A program made the position numbers and the translations under genes. From Rhodopseudomonas palustris (GTDB lineage Bacteria; Pseudomonadota; Alphaproteobacteria; Rhizobiales; Xanthobacteraceae), in contig NZ_CP019966.1 of the NCBI RefSeq assembly GCF_003031265.1, positions 2,480,001 to 2,544,000 on the forward strand: a stretch of DNA of 64,000 nt. Direction: 5' to 3'. The notes beneath the pieces are model-generated. The model had not been told where the DNA came from. It searched no databases and was given only the letters and a program-made list of their open reading frames with translations. Below are positions 1-8,583 of the stretch, one piece after another; the first letter of the stretch is position 1; each line of letters starts with the position of its first letter.

Positions 1-171
1 GGCACCACCTTCCGCAAGCTGCCCGAGGCGGACAAAGAGGGGCTGACCGAGCCCAAGGCCATCGCGCTAATGCTGGCACAGCCGTCGATGATCAAGCGCC
101 CGGTGCTGGAGTACGGCCACAAGCTGCTGGTCGGCTTCCGCCCGGAAGCCTATGCCGAGGTGTTCGATTAG
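1..171 (+). CDS. ArsC/Spx-family (YffB-like) protein, C-terminal part
   Basis: The open frame enters from the left edge and ends at TAG 169-171, giving the last 56 residues of a protein. The segment FRKLPEADKEGLTEP followed by MLAQPSMIKRPVLEYG resembles the C-terminal half of the ArsC/Spx/YffB thioredoxin-fold family, in which the 'P-x-x-I-K-R-P' loop lies near the glutathione or substrate site. The N-terminal active-site cysteine lies outside the window, so true arsenate reductase cannot be told from the housekeeping YffB type. The short length and lack of ars neighbours favour YffB/Spx-like. Confidence 0.8.
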   Translation, partial: GTTFRKLPEADKEGLTEPKAIALMLAQPSMIKRPVLEYGHKLLVGFRPEAYAEVFD

Positions 172-209
172 GGCTTGAACCTGACCAGGGATGTTGCATT
201 CTTAATCGC

Positions 210-386
210 ATGACGAGCAAACGGCACGCCGAGACGGGGCGCTTCATTCGGTACGTACCTCCCGCACGGTCGCGCGAGGAGGCGACGAAGGTTACCCTGT
301 TGCAGCCCAAGCAGCGACCGAGTTCCGCCTCCCTGAAGGACATCCGCAAGGCGGTGCGCGAAGTGCATGGCGCGAAAGCCAAGTAA
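210..386 (+). CDS. Small basic protein (58 aa) paired with the TIR-like gene
   Basis: ATG 210 to TAA 384-386 encodes 58 residues rich in Lys and Arg. The start is MTSKRHAETGRF and the C-terminus is a predicted amphipathic helix, SLKDIRKAVREVHGAKAK. It overlaps the next gene by 20 nt in another frame, which points to translational coupling and a two-gene operon. No domain is recognised. The tight overlap with a TIR/Rossmann-like protein makes a partner or antitoxin-like role possible, but that is inference. No strong Shine-Dalgarno sequence precedes the ATG, so the exact start is uncertain. Confidence 0.55.
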   Translation: MTSKRHAETGRFIRYVPPARSREEATKVTLLQPKQRPSSASLKDIRKAVREVHGAKAK

Positions 387-1014
387 GCAGCCCGCCGACT
401 ACGAAGACAGCGTCTTCGTCAACTGCCCGTTCGATTCTCAGTACAAGCCTCTCTTCAACGCGATCGTCTTCACCGTCATCCTGTGCGGATTTCGCGCAAG
501 ATGCGCCCTGGAGATCGATGACGGCAGCCAGCCGCGGATCGAGAAGATCTTTTCGATCATCGAGCGTTGCCGTTTCGGAATTCACGATCTTTCCCGAACC
601 GAGCTCGACGACCACTCCCAACTACCGCGGTTCAACATGCCGCTCGAACTCGGCATGTTCCTAGGTGTGAAGCGGTGCGGCGGACGGGTGCAGCGGCAGA
701 AGACGTGCCTGGTGCTCGACACCGAGCGCTATCGCTACCAGAAGTTCATGTCCGACATTGCCGGCCAAGATATCCAGGCTCATGGCGGCGAGCAGAAACG
801 CGCCATCGCGGCGGTCCGGAACTGGTTGCGGACGGCGTCCGGCCGGACTCTTCCCGGCGGCGCCGAGGTGTTTCGCAGGTATCAGTTGTTCGAAACGGCC
901 GTGCCGCAGGTTTGTCGTCATGCCGAACTCGACCCTACGGAATTGACCTTCGCCGACTTCGTCAGCCTGGCAGTCGAATGGCTGAAGGTCGATCTGCCGG
1001 CCGCCGGCCGATAG
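367..1014 (+). CDS. TIR-like / predicted nucleotide-binding Rossmann-type protein
   Basis: This 215-aa soluble protein has no signal peptide or membrane segment. Near the N-terminus it has DSVFVNCPFD (about residues 15-24), then CALEIDDGSQPRIEKI and CRFGIHDLSRTELD (about 62-75), FNMPLELGMFLG (about 82-93) and a basic middle part. The pattern of a first beta strand ending in a Cys/Asp loop, a helix, a 'GIHDLS' strand and 'N-x-P-x-E-L-G' resembles TIR-like or nucleoside-deoxyribosyltransferase-like folds found in bacterial NAD-consuming proteins. The Glu in PLELG sits where such enzymes keep a catalytic acid. It follows a 58-aa gene with overlapping reading frames. Enzymatic activity is inference; the family is essentially uncharacterised. 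Confidence 0.6.
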   Translation: MARKPSKQPADYEDSVFVNCPFDSQYKPLFNAIVFTVILCGFRARCALEIDDGSQPRIEKIFSIIERCRFGIHDLSRTELDDHSQLPRFNMPLELGMFLGVKRCGGRVQRQKTCLVLDTERYRYQKFMSDIAGQDIQAHGGEQKRAIAAVRNWLRTASGRTLPGGAEVFRRYQLFETAVPQVCRHAELDPTELTFADFVSLAVEWLKVDLPAAGR

Positions 1015-1176
1015 CTCGCGGTGGTGGGGGCCGTCTTTTTCGCTTCCCAGCTTTGCATCTTGCACAAGGCTCGCGAATAGCGGCATAGTCGGGCCAGAAA
1101 GACGGGCCGGGCGCCAACGGCGCTCCGAGCACCGGCTCCAAAAAATGAAGACATCGGACGTCTGCGCCGGCACCGC

Positions 1177-1956
1177 ATGCGTTCGATGGGGGGAAGTTGC
1201 TTGGCCGATGATATCATCCTCGAAACCAACGGATTGACGAAGGAATTCGCCGGCTTCTTTGCCGTGCGGGACGTCAACCTGCGGGTCCGCCGTGGTCACA
1301 TTCATGCACTGATCGGTCCGAACGGGGCCGGCAAGACCACATGCTTCAATCTGCTCACCAAGTTCCTGCGGCCGTCCGCCGGGCAGATCCTGTACAACGG
1401 GCAGGACATCACCGCGATGGCGCCGGCCGACGTGGCGCGGCTCGGGCTGGTGCGCTCCTTCCAGATCTCGGCGGTGTTCCCGCATCTGACCGCACTCGAG
1501 AACGTGCGGGTCGCGCTGCAGCGGCAGCACGGGTCATCGTTCGATTTCTGGCGCTCCAAGAGCGTGCTCGACAAGTACAACCACCGGGCGCGGGAACTGC
1601 TCGATGACGTCGGGCTGAGCGAGTTCGCCGACACGCCTGCGGTCGAGATGGCTTACGGCCGCAAGCGCGCGCTGGAGATCGCCACCACGCTGGCGCTCGA
1701 TCCGGAGATGATGCTGCTCGACGAGCCGATGGCCGGCATGGGGCACGAGGACATCGACAAGATCGCGGCGCTGATCAAGCGAATCTCGGCCAAGTACACG
1801 ATCCTGATGGTCGAGCACAATTTGAGCGTGGTCGCCAACCTGTCGGACGTCATCACCGTGTTGACCCGCGGTCAGGTGCTGGCGGAAGGCAACTACACTG
1901 ACCTGACCCAGGATCAGCGGGTCAAGGAAGCCTATCTCGGAGCGGGTCATGGTTGA
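1177..1956 (+). CDS. livG: Branched-chain amino-acid ABC transporter ATPase LivG
   Basis: This is an ABC-type ATPase of 259 aa, the first gene of a livGFHM operon. Walker A GPNGAGKTT is at about 47-55, the signature region is the LivG-type variant MAYGRKRALEIA (about 158-169), Walker B is MMLLDEP (about 178-184) and the switch His is in MVEHN (about 214). It energises import through LivH/LivM at the inner membrane. A TTG at 1201 lies 4-5 nt behind GGGGGAAG and may be the true start, giving a protein beginning near ADDIILETNG. The stop overlaps livF by 8 nt. No substrate-binding protein gene is adjacent. Confidence 0.92.
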   Translation: MRSMGGSCLADDIILETNGLTKEFAGFFAVRDVNLRVRRGHIHALIGPNGAGKTTCFNLLTKFLRPSAGQILYNGQDITAMAPADVARLGLVRSFQISAVFPHLTALENVRVALQRQHGSSFDFWRSKSVLDKYNHRARELLDDVGLSEFADTPAVEMAYGRKRALEIATTLALDPEMMLLDEPMAGMGHEDIDKIAALIKRISAKYTILMVEHNLSVVANLSDVITVLTRGQVLAEGNYTDLTQDQRVKEAYLGAGHG

Positions 1957-2695
1957 GGCGACCACTATGGAGCGGCCCGCATCGTCGGCTGCCGGCGCAG
2001 CGATGCTGAGCGTGCGCGATCTGCAGGCGTGGTACGGCGAGTCCCACATTCTGCACGGCATGAATTTCGACGTCCGCGAAGGCGAGGTGGTGACGCTTCT
2101 CGGCCGCAACGGCGCCGGCAAGACCACCACGCTGAAGGCGGTGATGGGGATCGTCGGCAAGCGCAGCGGCACCATCACGTTCGACGGCACCGACATCAGC
2201 CGGGCGTCGTCGGACAAGATCGCCCGCCGCGGCATCGCGTTCTGTCCCGAGGAGCGCGGCATCTTCGCCAGCCTCGATGTGCGCGAAAACCTGATGCTGC
2301 CGCCGCAGGTTCGCCCCGGCGGGTTGTCGCTCGATCAGATCTTCGAACTGTTCCCGAACCTGCGCGAGCGGCTGAAGAGCCAGGGCACCAAGCTCTCGGG
2401 CGGCGAACAGCAGATGCTGGCGATCGCCCGCATCCTGCGCACCGGGGCACGGTTCCTGATGCTGGACGAGCCGACCGAAGGTCTGGCGCCGGTGATCATC
2501 CAGCAGATCGGCCACACCATCGCGCGGCTCAAGAAGCAGGGCTTCACCATTCTCTTGGTTGAGCAGAACTTCCGTTTCGCCGCCACGGTGGCCGATCGCT
2601 ACTACGTGGTCGAGCACGGCAAGATCATCGACGGCTTCGCCAATTCCGAGCTCGAAGCCAACATGGACAAGCTTCACACCTATCTCGGCGTCTGA
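1949..2695 (+). CDS. livF: Branched-chain amino-acid ABC transporter ATPase LivF
   Basis: This is the second ATPase of the HAAT-family importer, 248 aa. Walker A GRNGAGKTT is at about 52-60, the signature LSGGEQQMLAIAR at about 149-161, and Walker B with the typical LivF extension MLDEPTEGLAP at about 171-181. It begins inside the end of livG (8-nt overlap), so the two subunits are translationally coupled. The N-terminus is about 15 residues longer than usual, so initiation at the internal ATG 1967 (MERP) is a reasonable alternative. It works with LivG as a heterodimer on LivH and LivM. Confidence 0.93.
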   Translation: MVEATTMERPASSAAGAAMLSVRDLQAWYGESHILHGMNFDVREGEVVTLLGRNGAGKTTTLKAVMGIVGKRSGTITFDGTDISRASSDKIARRGIAFCPEERGIFASLDVRENLMLPPQVRPGGLSLDQIFELFPNLRERLKSQGTKLSGGEQQMLAIARILRTGARFLMLDEPTEGLAPVIIQQIGHTIARLKKQGFTILLVEQNFRFAATVADRYYVVEHGKIIDGFANSELEANMDKLHTYLGV

Positions 2696-2734
2696 CGGCG
2701 GGACCGGTGACCTCCACGAAAGACTGAGAGCAAG

Positions 2735-3610
2735 ATGGATATCAACGTCCCCGCTCTGTTGGCGCAGCTTCTGGTCGGCCTGATCAACGGCTCGTTCTAT
2801 GCGCTGCTCAGCCTCGGCCTCGCCGTGATCTTCGGCATGCTCAACATCATCAACTTCGCGCACGGCGCGTTGTACATGATGGGCGCGTTCTGCGCGTATT
2901 TCCTGCTCAATCTGCTCGGCCTGAACTATTGGTGGGCGCTGATTCTGTCGCCGATCATCGTCGGCCTATTCGGCATGGTGATGGAGCGCACGCTGCTGCA
3001 ATGGCTGTCGGGGCTCGATCACCTGTACGGCCTGCTGCTGACCTTCGGCGTCGCGCTGATCATCCAGGGCGTGTTCCAGAACTATTTCGGCTCGTCCGGC
3101 CTGCCTTATGCGATCCCCGAACAGCTGCGCGGCGCGATCAATCTCGGCTTCATGTACCTGCCGGTGTATCGCGGCTGGGTGGTGGTGTTCTCGCTGGTGG
3201 TGTGCCTGCTCACCTGGTTCCTGATCGAGCGCACACGGCTCGGCGCCTATCTGCGCGCCGCCACCGAGAACCCGACCCTGGTGCGGGCGTTCGGCATCAA
3301 TGTGCCGCGGATGATCACGCTGACCTACGGCCTCGGCGTCGGGCTGGCAGCACTCGCCGGCGTGCTGTCGGCGCCGATCAACCAGGTCCGCCCGCTGATG
3401 GGCGCCGATCTGATCATCGTGGTGTTCGCGGTGGTGGTGATCGGCGGCATGGGCTCGATCATGGGCTCGATCATCACCGGCTTTACCCTCGGCGTGATCG
3501 AGGGCTTGACCAAATACTTCTACCCCGAGGCCTCCAACACCGTGGTGTTCGTGCTGATGGTGCTGGTGCTGCTGGTGAAACCCTCGGGCCTGACTGGACG
3601 GGCAACCTGA
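2735..3610 (+). CDS. livH: Branched-chain amino-acid ABC transporter permease LivH
   Basis: This is a 291-aa inner-membrane permease with about eight hydrophobic segments. It carries the LivH hallmarks GLINGSFYALLSLGLAVIFG at the N-terminus and NIINFAHGALYMMGAF just after, plus the cytoplasmic coupling-loop region RAATENPTLVRAFGIN. Length is normal for the family (about 290). It starts 39 nt after livF and ends 1 nt before livM, so it is within one operon. It forms the channel for leucine/isoleucine/valine or a related amide or amino-acid substrate, together with LivM. Confidence 0.94.
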   Translation: MDINVPALLAQLLVGLINGSFYALLSLGLAVIFGMLNIINFAHGALYMMGAFCAYFLLNLLGLNYWWALILSPIIVGLFGMVMERTLLQWLSGLDHLYGLLLTFGVALIIQGVFQNYFGSSGLPYAIPEQLRGAINLGFMYLPVYRGWVVVFSLVVCLLTWFLIERTRLGAYLRAATENPTLVRAFGINVPRMITLTYGLGVGLAALAGVLSAPINQVRPLMGADLIIVVFAVVVIGGMGSIMGSIITGFTLGVIEGLTKYFYPEASNTVVFVLMVLVLLVKPSGLTGRAT

Positions 3611-3611
3611 C

Positions 3612-4583
3612 ATGACCACGATTACGCAGAATTCCGTCCCGACCACGACCCGCCGCCCGGTGCGCGACGAGATGATCGCATTCGGCATCATGACCGCGCT
3701 GCTGGTCGTGGTGCCGTTCACCGGGGTCTATCCGTTCTTCGTGATGCAAGGGCTGTGCTTCGCGCTGCTCGCCTGCGCCTTTAACCTGCTGATCGGCTAT
3801 GGCGGCCTGCTGTCGTTCGGCCACGCGATGTTTCTTGGCACCGCCGGCTACGTCAGCGGCCATGCGCTGAAGGTGTGGGGACTGCCGCCGGAACTGGCGA
3901 TCATCGCCGGCACCGGGGCAGCGTTCGCGCTGGCTGTGGTGACCGGGCTGATCGCAATCCGCCGCCAGGGCATCTATTTCGCGATGATCACACTGGCGCT
4001 GTCGCAGCTGTTGTACTTCATCTATCTGCAGGCGCCGTTCACCCATGGCGAAGACGGCATCCAGGGCATTCCGCAGGGCAAGCTGTTCGGCTTCATCGAC
4101 CTGTCCAACGCCACCACGCTGTATTTCGTGGTGCTGGCCGGCTTCCTGCTCGGCTTCCTGATCATCTATCGGGCAATCAACTCGCCGTTCGGCGAAGTGC
4201 TGAAGGCGATCCGCGAGAACGAGCCGCGGGCGATCTCGCTCGGCTACAAGACCGACCAGTACAAGCTGCTGGCGTTCATCCTGTCGGGCACGCTCGCGGG
4301 CTTTGCCGGCGCGCTGAAAGTGTTCGTGGCGCAGAACGCCTCGCTGACCGACGTGCACTGGTCGATGTCCGGCGAAATCGTGCTGATGACGCTGGTCGGC
4401 GGGCTCGGGACGGTGTTCGGCCCTGTGGTCGGCGCCTTCGTGATCATCGCCATGCAGCAATATCTCGCCGGCTTCGGCCAATGGGTCACTGTGATCCAGG
4501 GCGTGATCTTCGTCGCCTGCGTGCTGACCTTCCGCCGCGGCATCGTCGGCGAGATCGGGCATCTGTTCAAACGCTCGCTGTAA
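3612..4583 (+). CDS. livM: Branched-chain amino-acid ABC transporter permease LivM
   Basis: This is the second permease, 323 aa with about nine to ten membrane segments. Typical LivM motifs are GYGGLLSFGHAMFLGTAGYV (about 57-76) and the coupling region AIRENEPRAISLGY (about 198-211), followed by GGLGTVFGPVVGAF. It is the last gene of the livGFHM set and is followed about 90 nt downstream by a strong intrinsic terminator. As no periplasmic LivJ/LivK-type gene is in the operon, the binding protein must be encoded elsewhere, and the exact substrate is unresolved. Confidence 0.93.
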   Translation: MTTITQNSVPTTTRRPVRDEMIAFGIMTALLVVVPFTGVYPFFVMQGLCFALLACAFNLLIGYGGLLSFGHAMFLGTAGYVSGHALKVWGLPPELAIIAGTGAAFALAVVTGLIAIRRQGIYFAMITLALSQLLYFIYLQAPFTHGEDGIQGIPQGKLFGFIDLSNATTLYFVVLAGFLLGFLIIYRAINSPFGEVLKAIRENEPRAISLGYKTDQYKLLAFILSGTLAGFAGALKVFVAQNASLTDVHWSMSGEIVLMTLVGGLGTVFGPVVGAFVIIAMQQYLAGFGQWVTVIQGVIFVACVLTFRRGIVGEIGHLFKRSL

Positions 4584-4670
4584 CGGCGAGGCTCGGCAGA
4601 GGGGAAAGCAAGCGCCGCAAAGGGCGCTGGTCTTCTGCTCGCGGGACTCGGAAGAGCGCTGTCAGAAAAC

Positions 4671-4706
4671 AAAAACCGCCGCGTGGCTGAGCCGCGCGGC
4701 GGTTTT
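4671..4706 (+). terminator. Rho-independent terminator after livGFHM (bidirectional)
   Basis: CCGCCGCG (4676-4683) pairs perfectly with CGCGGCGG (4695-4702) around an 11-nt loop. It is flanked by A-tract 4671-4675 and T-tract 4703-4706, which extends the stem and supplies the U-run in both orientations. It lies between livM (plus) and the convergent DUF4407 gene (minus), so it can stop both transcripts. Confidence 0.88.
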
Positions 4707-4735
4707 GCGTTTGGTTGGTTCTGAGCCCGCTGGCG

Positions 4736-7348
4736 CTACGCCTGCGGCGGCGTCCCCGGCCGGGCGGTGTGCTCCAGCGGCAATTCGGCTTCGCCCTCGG
4801 CGTGGTGCTCTCGCTTGGGATGCGCAGCCTTCTTGCGCGGCCGGGACTGCTCGACCGCCTCGGTCATCAGCTTCTCGACGTCGGCGCTGTATTTCGGCAG
4901 CGGACCGATCACCTCGGCATGGTCAGCACTTGCCGTCCCGGCGTCGCTCAGAACGGCCGCCTGCGGTGCGGGTGTCGATTGCTCCACCGGAGCGGGTCGC
5001 GCGTGCGCCAGCACGTTCGGCAGGACATCCGGCTCCAGCGCCTGCGGCGGCACGGTCGGCGCTTCGGCAACCGTCATGGCCGGCTCTGCGGCCGGGATCG
5101 TGGCCGCCGGCGGTTCGGCCATCGCAACGACGACGGGCGCTGCGGCAGCGGTCTCTGCGGCGGCAGGCACGGGCGTCGCGGGCTCGACGGCGGCCGGCTC
5201 GCTGGGGACGGGTTCGGGGCTGGGAGCCTCGACCGGATGCAAGGCTTCGACGCGCGGCGTGTCGGCCGGCACCGGTTCGCTGCGCAATGGTTCGGCGCGG
5301 GCGGCTGAGCCGGCATCGGCCAGCACCTGGCGAACCAGTTCGCGGGTGTTGAGGTCGTCGACCGGGATGCCGTCCGGCCAGCGCAGGCTGCGTTCGGCGG
5401 CCGGCTCCAGGGCAGCGCTCCGGGCCATCGTGCGGTCATCGACGGGCACCCGAACCCGCGCGGTCGGCTCGACCGCGTAGGCTTCGCGCCGCGCTGAGCC
5501 GCGCCGCGGCATGATCAGGTTGCGAACGTCGAGATCGCTGGCCTCATAGTCCGGCTCGACGAAGTCGCGGCCGCCATAGTCGCGCACCGCATAGTCCCGC
5601 GCGACGAATTGCGGCTGGGCACGCCGAGCTGTGGCGCGGCGCGGCCGGTCGTCATAGCGGTCGTAGTCGTGGCGGCGAGCGAACTCCCGGCGTTCGACCT
5701 CGCGCGGATCGTACTCGTCATAGCCGCCATCGCTGTCGCGACCGCCGTAGCGCCGCCATTCATAGGCGCGGCGATCGTCGCGGCGGCGCATCTCCTCGTA
5801 CTCGGCTTCGTCATCATAGGACGCATGCTCGAAGCTGCGCGGGCGCTCCGCAGGGCGCTGCGGTGCAGTGCGCGGTTCTTCGGCGCGCACCGGCTCGGGT
5901 GCCGCCGGTTGCGGCTTCGGTGGTTGTGCCGGTGCCATCGCGGCTGCGACGGCAGCAGGCGCCGCTGGCTGGACGACCGCGGCCACCGCAGCTGCGGGAG
6001 CGGGCTTCGGCGCTTCGTCCTCGAGGTCTTCGTTGTTCTCGATGCGCTGCCGCGCGCGTTCGACCTGTGCCTGAATCTTCGCGGCATAGACGCTCGGCGG
6101 CGAGAAGAAGATTTTTGCAACGACCGGAACGATTTCCAGGAAGATGATGAAGCAGCGGGTCATCCACGAGAACAGCGTCATGGTGGCGCCGTCACGCGGG
6201 TCGTTCTTCAATTCCTGATACGCCGCGATCCGCGTCAGCGGATCGAATTTGTCTTTCTTCTCCTGGTAATAGGAGTCCGCCATCACCTTCTTGCGGAAGT
6301 CGGCGACGCTTGCGGCCTTGTCGACTTCGAACTGCTTCAGGTCGGCGCGGGCCGCATCGATCCGCTGCTGCAGCGCGTCGGCGCGCGCCTTGATCGCAAC
6401 GCGCTCCTGCTCGCGGGCGCCGAGCGCGTCCGCGGTGATCTTGGCCTGAGCGGCGCGGAGGTCGTCGCGGCGGACGTGGAGCTGGGCGATCTCAGCTTCA
6501 CGCTCGGCGCGCTGCGCCTGGAAGGCCTGGCGCTGCTTCCTGGCGAATTCGTAGCGGGGACCTGCGCCGGGGCGGCCGGAATTGTTCGGCGTGGCTTTCA
6601 GGCCGAACTCTTCGGCGTTCATGTCGGCGATGTAGCGCTGGATCGTCTTGTCGATCTCGGCAATGTCGGCGCGGATGCCGGCTTCGCGGGTCGCCAGCGC
6701 GCGGATCTGCTGCTCGATGTCCTCGGTGCGGGCCTGGGTGGTCGGCTCCGGCTTCGGCTGCTCGGTGAGGGCGTCGCGGTGCAGCGCCTCGAGCTGTTCG
6801 ATATCGGCGAGCCGACGCTTGGCTTCGGCGTTCAGTCCGGCTTCGAAAGCTGCGATCTTGTCGTAGACCGGCTGGTTGGCGGCGACCCGGTCGGCTTCGA
6901 TCTTCTCGTTGATGGTCGAGGAGAAGATCGCGAGTTCCAGGAACATCGCGATCACCCAGGCGAGCCCGAACGACAGCGTCAGCCGGATGCCGACGCGGAC
7001 GAACCGCCAGGCGGTCTGCTTGGCCTCGGCCCGCGACTGGATCGCAGAGGTATTCCACAGCGTGCCCTGATAGAACCAGTCGGACTGGCACAGCGCGCGG
7101 TCGAACATCAGCACGGTCAGCGCGATCACCGTCGAGACCAGCAGCCGAGTCCATATATTGTCGATCATGTAGCCGGTGGCGTGGAACGACACGCCGAGTA
7201 CGACCACGAACGACAGGCAGAGCGATGCGCCGAGATGCGTGGCCCATAATTTGTCGGAGGCCGGGCAGCTCTGAAGAGTCTTGCGATCGACGCCAGCGAT
7301 GATGCCAAGAACGCGTTGAATCATGGCCGCCCAGTTCTGCGGTGACAT
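4736..7348 (-). CDS. DUF4407 membrane/coiled-coil protein
   Basis: This is a large protein of 870 aa. The N-terminal part has hydrophobic segments at about 38-56, 67-83 and 121-143, and a further one near 390-416 (SWMTRCFIIFLEIVPVVAKI). The third and fourth are separated by a long Ala/Arg/Glu-rich predicted coiled coil (about 150-385), the arrangement of DUF4407 proteins. The last 430 residues are low-complexity. They contain Pro/Ala-rich stretches, then a strongly charged Arg/Asp/Tyr-rich stretch near 500-640, then an acidic Pro/Ala tail. The tail is much longer than the domain needs and may be a disordered cytoplasmic scaffold. Function is unknown. It is monocistronic and convergent with liv. 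Confidence 0.85.
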   Translation of the reverse strand: MSPQNWAAMIQRVLGIIAGVDRKTLQSCPASDKLWATHLGASLCLSFVVVLGVSFHATGYMIDNIWTRLLVSTVIALTVLMFDRALCQSDWFYQGTLWNTSAIQSRAEAKQTAWRFVRVGIRLTLSFGLAWVIAMFLELAIFSSTINEKIEADRVAANQPVYDKIAAFEAGLNAEAKRRLADIEQLEALHRDALTEQPKPEPTTQARTEDIEQQIRALATREAGIRADIAEIDKTIQRYIADMNAEEFGLKATPNNSGRPGAGPRYEFARKQRQAFQAQRAEREAEIAQLHVRRDDLRAAQAKITADALGAREQERVAIKARADALQQRIDAARADLKQFEVDKAASVADFRKKVMADSYYQEKKDKFDPLTRIAAYQELKNDPRDGATMTLFSWMTRCFIIFLEIVPVVAKIFFSPPSVYAAKIQAQVERARQRIENNEDLEDEAPKPAPAAAVAAVVQPAAPAAVAAAMAPAQPPKPQPAAPEPVRAEEPRTAPQRPAERPRSFEHASYDDEAEYEEMRRRDDRRAYEWRRYGGRDSDGGYDEYDPREVERREFARRHDYDRYDDRPRRATARRAQPQFVARDYAVRDYGGRDFVEPDYEASDLDVRNLIMPRRGSARREAYAVEPTARVRVPVDDRTMARSAALEPAAERSLRWPDGIPVDDLNTRELVRQVLADAGSAARAEPLRSEPVPADTPRVEALHPVEAPSPEPVPSEPAAVEPATPVPAAAETAAAAPVVVAMAEPPAATIPAAEPAMTVAEAPTVPPQALEPDVLPNVLAHARPAPVEQSTPAPQAAVLSDAGTASADHAEVIGPLPKYSADVEKLMTEAVEQSRPRKKAAHPKREHHAEGEAELPLEHTARPGTPPQA

Positions 7349-7924
7349 GCGCCGCGGTTTGGTTGTGACAGGTCGGCCGAGTCTAACAGAGCGTAAACAA
7401 ATTCAATACGAGGCCACGTTTAGTAGGCGATTCAACGAGCTCCGATTTGGTCTCAGCAGTTGCTGCTAAGGTGCCGTGATCGATTGCAAACTTGCTGAGT
7501 TGAAGAGGCGGTGAGGCCGCTTTCGCCATCCTCAATATTTTGTCGTGATGGTCCGTTCGGACACGCTCGTCCATTCCTCGATTACCACTGCTACGCGGCC
7601 TCACGGCCCTCGATTTCACATCAGCGCGTTGAAGTGATTCGCGAGCAAGAGGCGCTGGGGCCGTGACGACGGCATCTGCCGGCAACCCGGCGGCCGGACA
7701 AAATCTGTGGACGAGGGGACCCGGCGATCACCGAAATGCCCCGATCTCGTGGCGTCCGATGGCGGACGGGACCAGTCCGCGGCTCACGCGTCCCGTCGGT
7801 CCGGAATGGACGGTTGCCTGTGAGCCTCTGAAGTGTTTTATGACGCCGGTGTGACGCGGTCGGGCGTCTCCGGCCTCCCACGGCCGATCTACGAACCCGC
7901 GTCACGTCAACCGGATAGCTCCCG
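7349..7924. other. Intergenic region without a credible gene
   Basis: This 576-nt gap separates two divergently transcribed genes, DUF4407 (minus) and the DUF47/Pit operon (plus). Part of it (about 7380-7560) is less GC-rich than the surroundings, as expected of a promoter region. A 100-codon open frame on the minus strand (7383-7685) has no Shine-Dalgarno sequence and an atypical composition, so I do not call it. No clear Pho box (two CTGTCAT-like repeats 11 bp apart) was found. Confidence 0.6.
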
Positions 7925-8569
7925 ATGCTACGATACTTTCGAGCCTTTCTGCCCAAGGAAGAGAGGTTCTTCGACCTGTTCGCCCAGCACACGCATACGG
8001 TCGTGCAGGGAGCCCAGGCGCTGCAGGACATGCTGCGCGGCGGCGACGAGACGCTGGTGCACTGCCAGCGCGTCAGCCATTTCGAATCCGAGGCCGACAG
8101 CATCACCCGTGAGGTGCTGACCGCGGTGCGCCGGACCTTCATCACCCCGTTCGACCGGGTCGACATCAAGAACCTGATCACGTCGATGGATGACGCCATC
8201 GACCAGATGCAGCAGACCGCCAAGGCGGTGATCCTGTTCGAGGTCCGCGAGTTCGAGCCGCCGATGCGCGAGATCGGGTCGCTGTTGGTCGAAAGCGCCA
8301 ATCTGGTCGGCCGCGCGGTCCCATTGATGCAGTCGATCGGGCCGAACCTGCAGATGCTGACGGCGATGACCGAGGAGATCACCAAGCTGGAAGGCCGGGT
8401 CGACGATCTCCACGACATCGGGCTGAAGGAACTGTTCCTCAAGCACCGTAACGCCAACACCATGGATTACATCGTCGGCGCCGAGATCTACGACCACCTC
8501 GAGAAGGTCGCCGACCGTTTCGACGACGTCGCCAACGAGATCAATTCCATCGTCATCGAGCAGGTCTAG
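7925..8569 (+). CDS. DUF47 family protein (PhoU-like partner of Pit)
   Basis: This all-helical protein of 214 aa starts MLRYFRAFLPKEERFFDLF and has the DUF47/PhoU-like pattern. CQRVSHFESEADSITREV lies near residues 46-63, TPFDRVDIKNLITSMDDAID near 77-96, and AEIYDHLEKVADRFDDVANE near 184-203. The Glu/Asp-rich E-x-x-x-D motifs match the metal-binding sites of PhoU-type proteins. DUF47 genes nearly always precede a pit phosphate transporter, as here (14-nt gap), and are thought to modulate its activity. It probably acts at the cytoplasmic face of the Pit protein. Confidence 0.92.
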   Translation: MLRYFRAFLPKEERFFDLFAQHTHTVVQGAQALQDMLRGGDETLVHCQRVSHFESEADSITREVLTAVRRTFITPFDRVDIKNLITSMDDAIDQMQQTAKAVILFEVREFEPPMREIGSLLVESANLVGRAVPLMQSIGPNLQMLTAMTEEITKLEGRVDDLHDIGLKELFLKHRNANTMDYIVGAEIYDHLEKVADRFDDVANEINSIVIEQV

Positions 8570-8583
8570 GGCAGGGGCCGGCC

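Noticed and set aside
7383..7685. 100-codon minus frame upstream of the DUF47 gene
   Set aside because: No SD, unlike any known family, and lies in a promoter region.
7800..7924. Pho box upstream of DUF47/pit
   Set aside because: CTGTGAG and CTGAAGT occur but at the wrong spacing and with too many mismatches to the CTGTCAT consensus.
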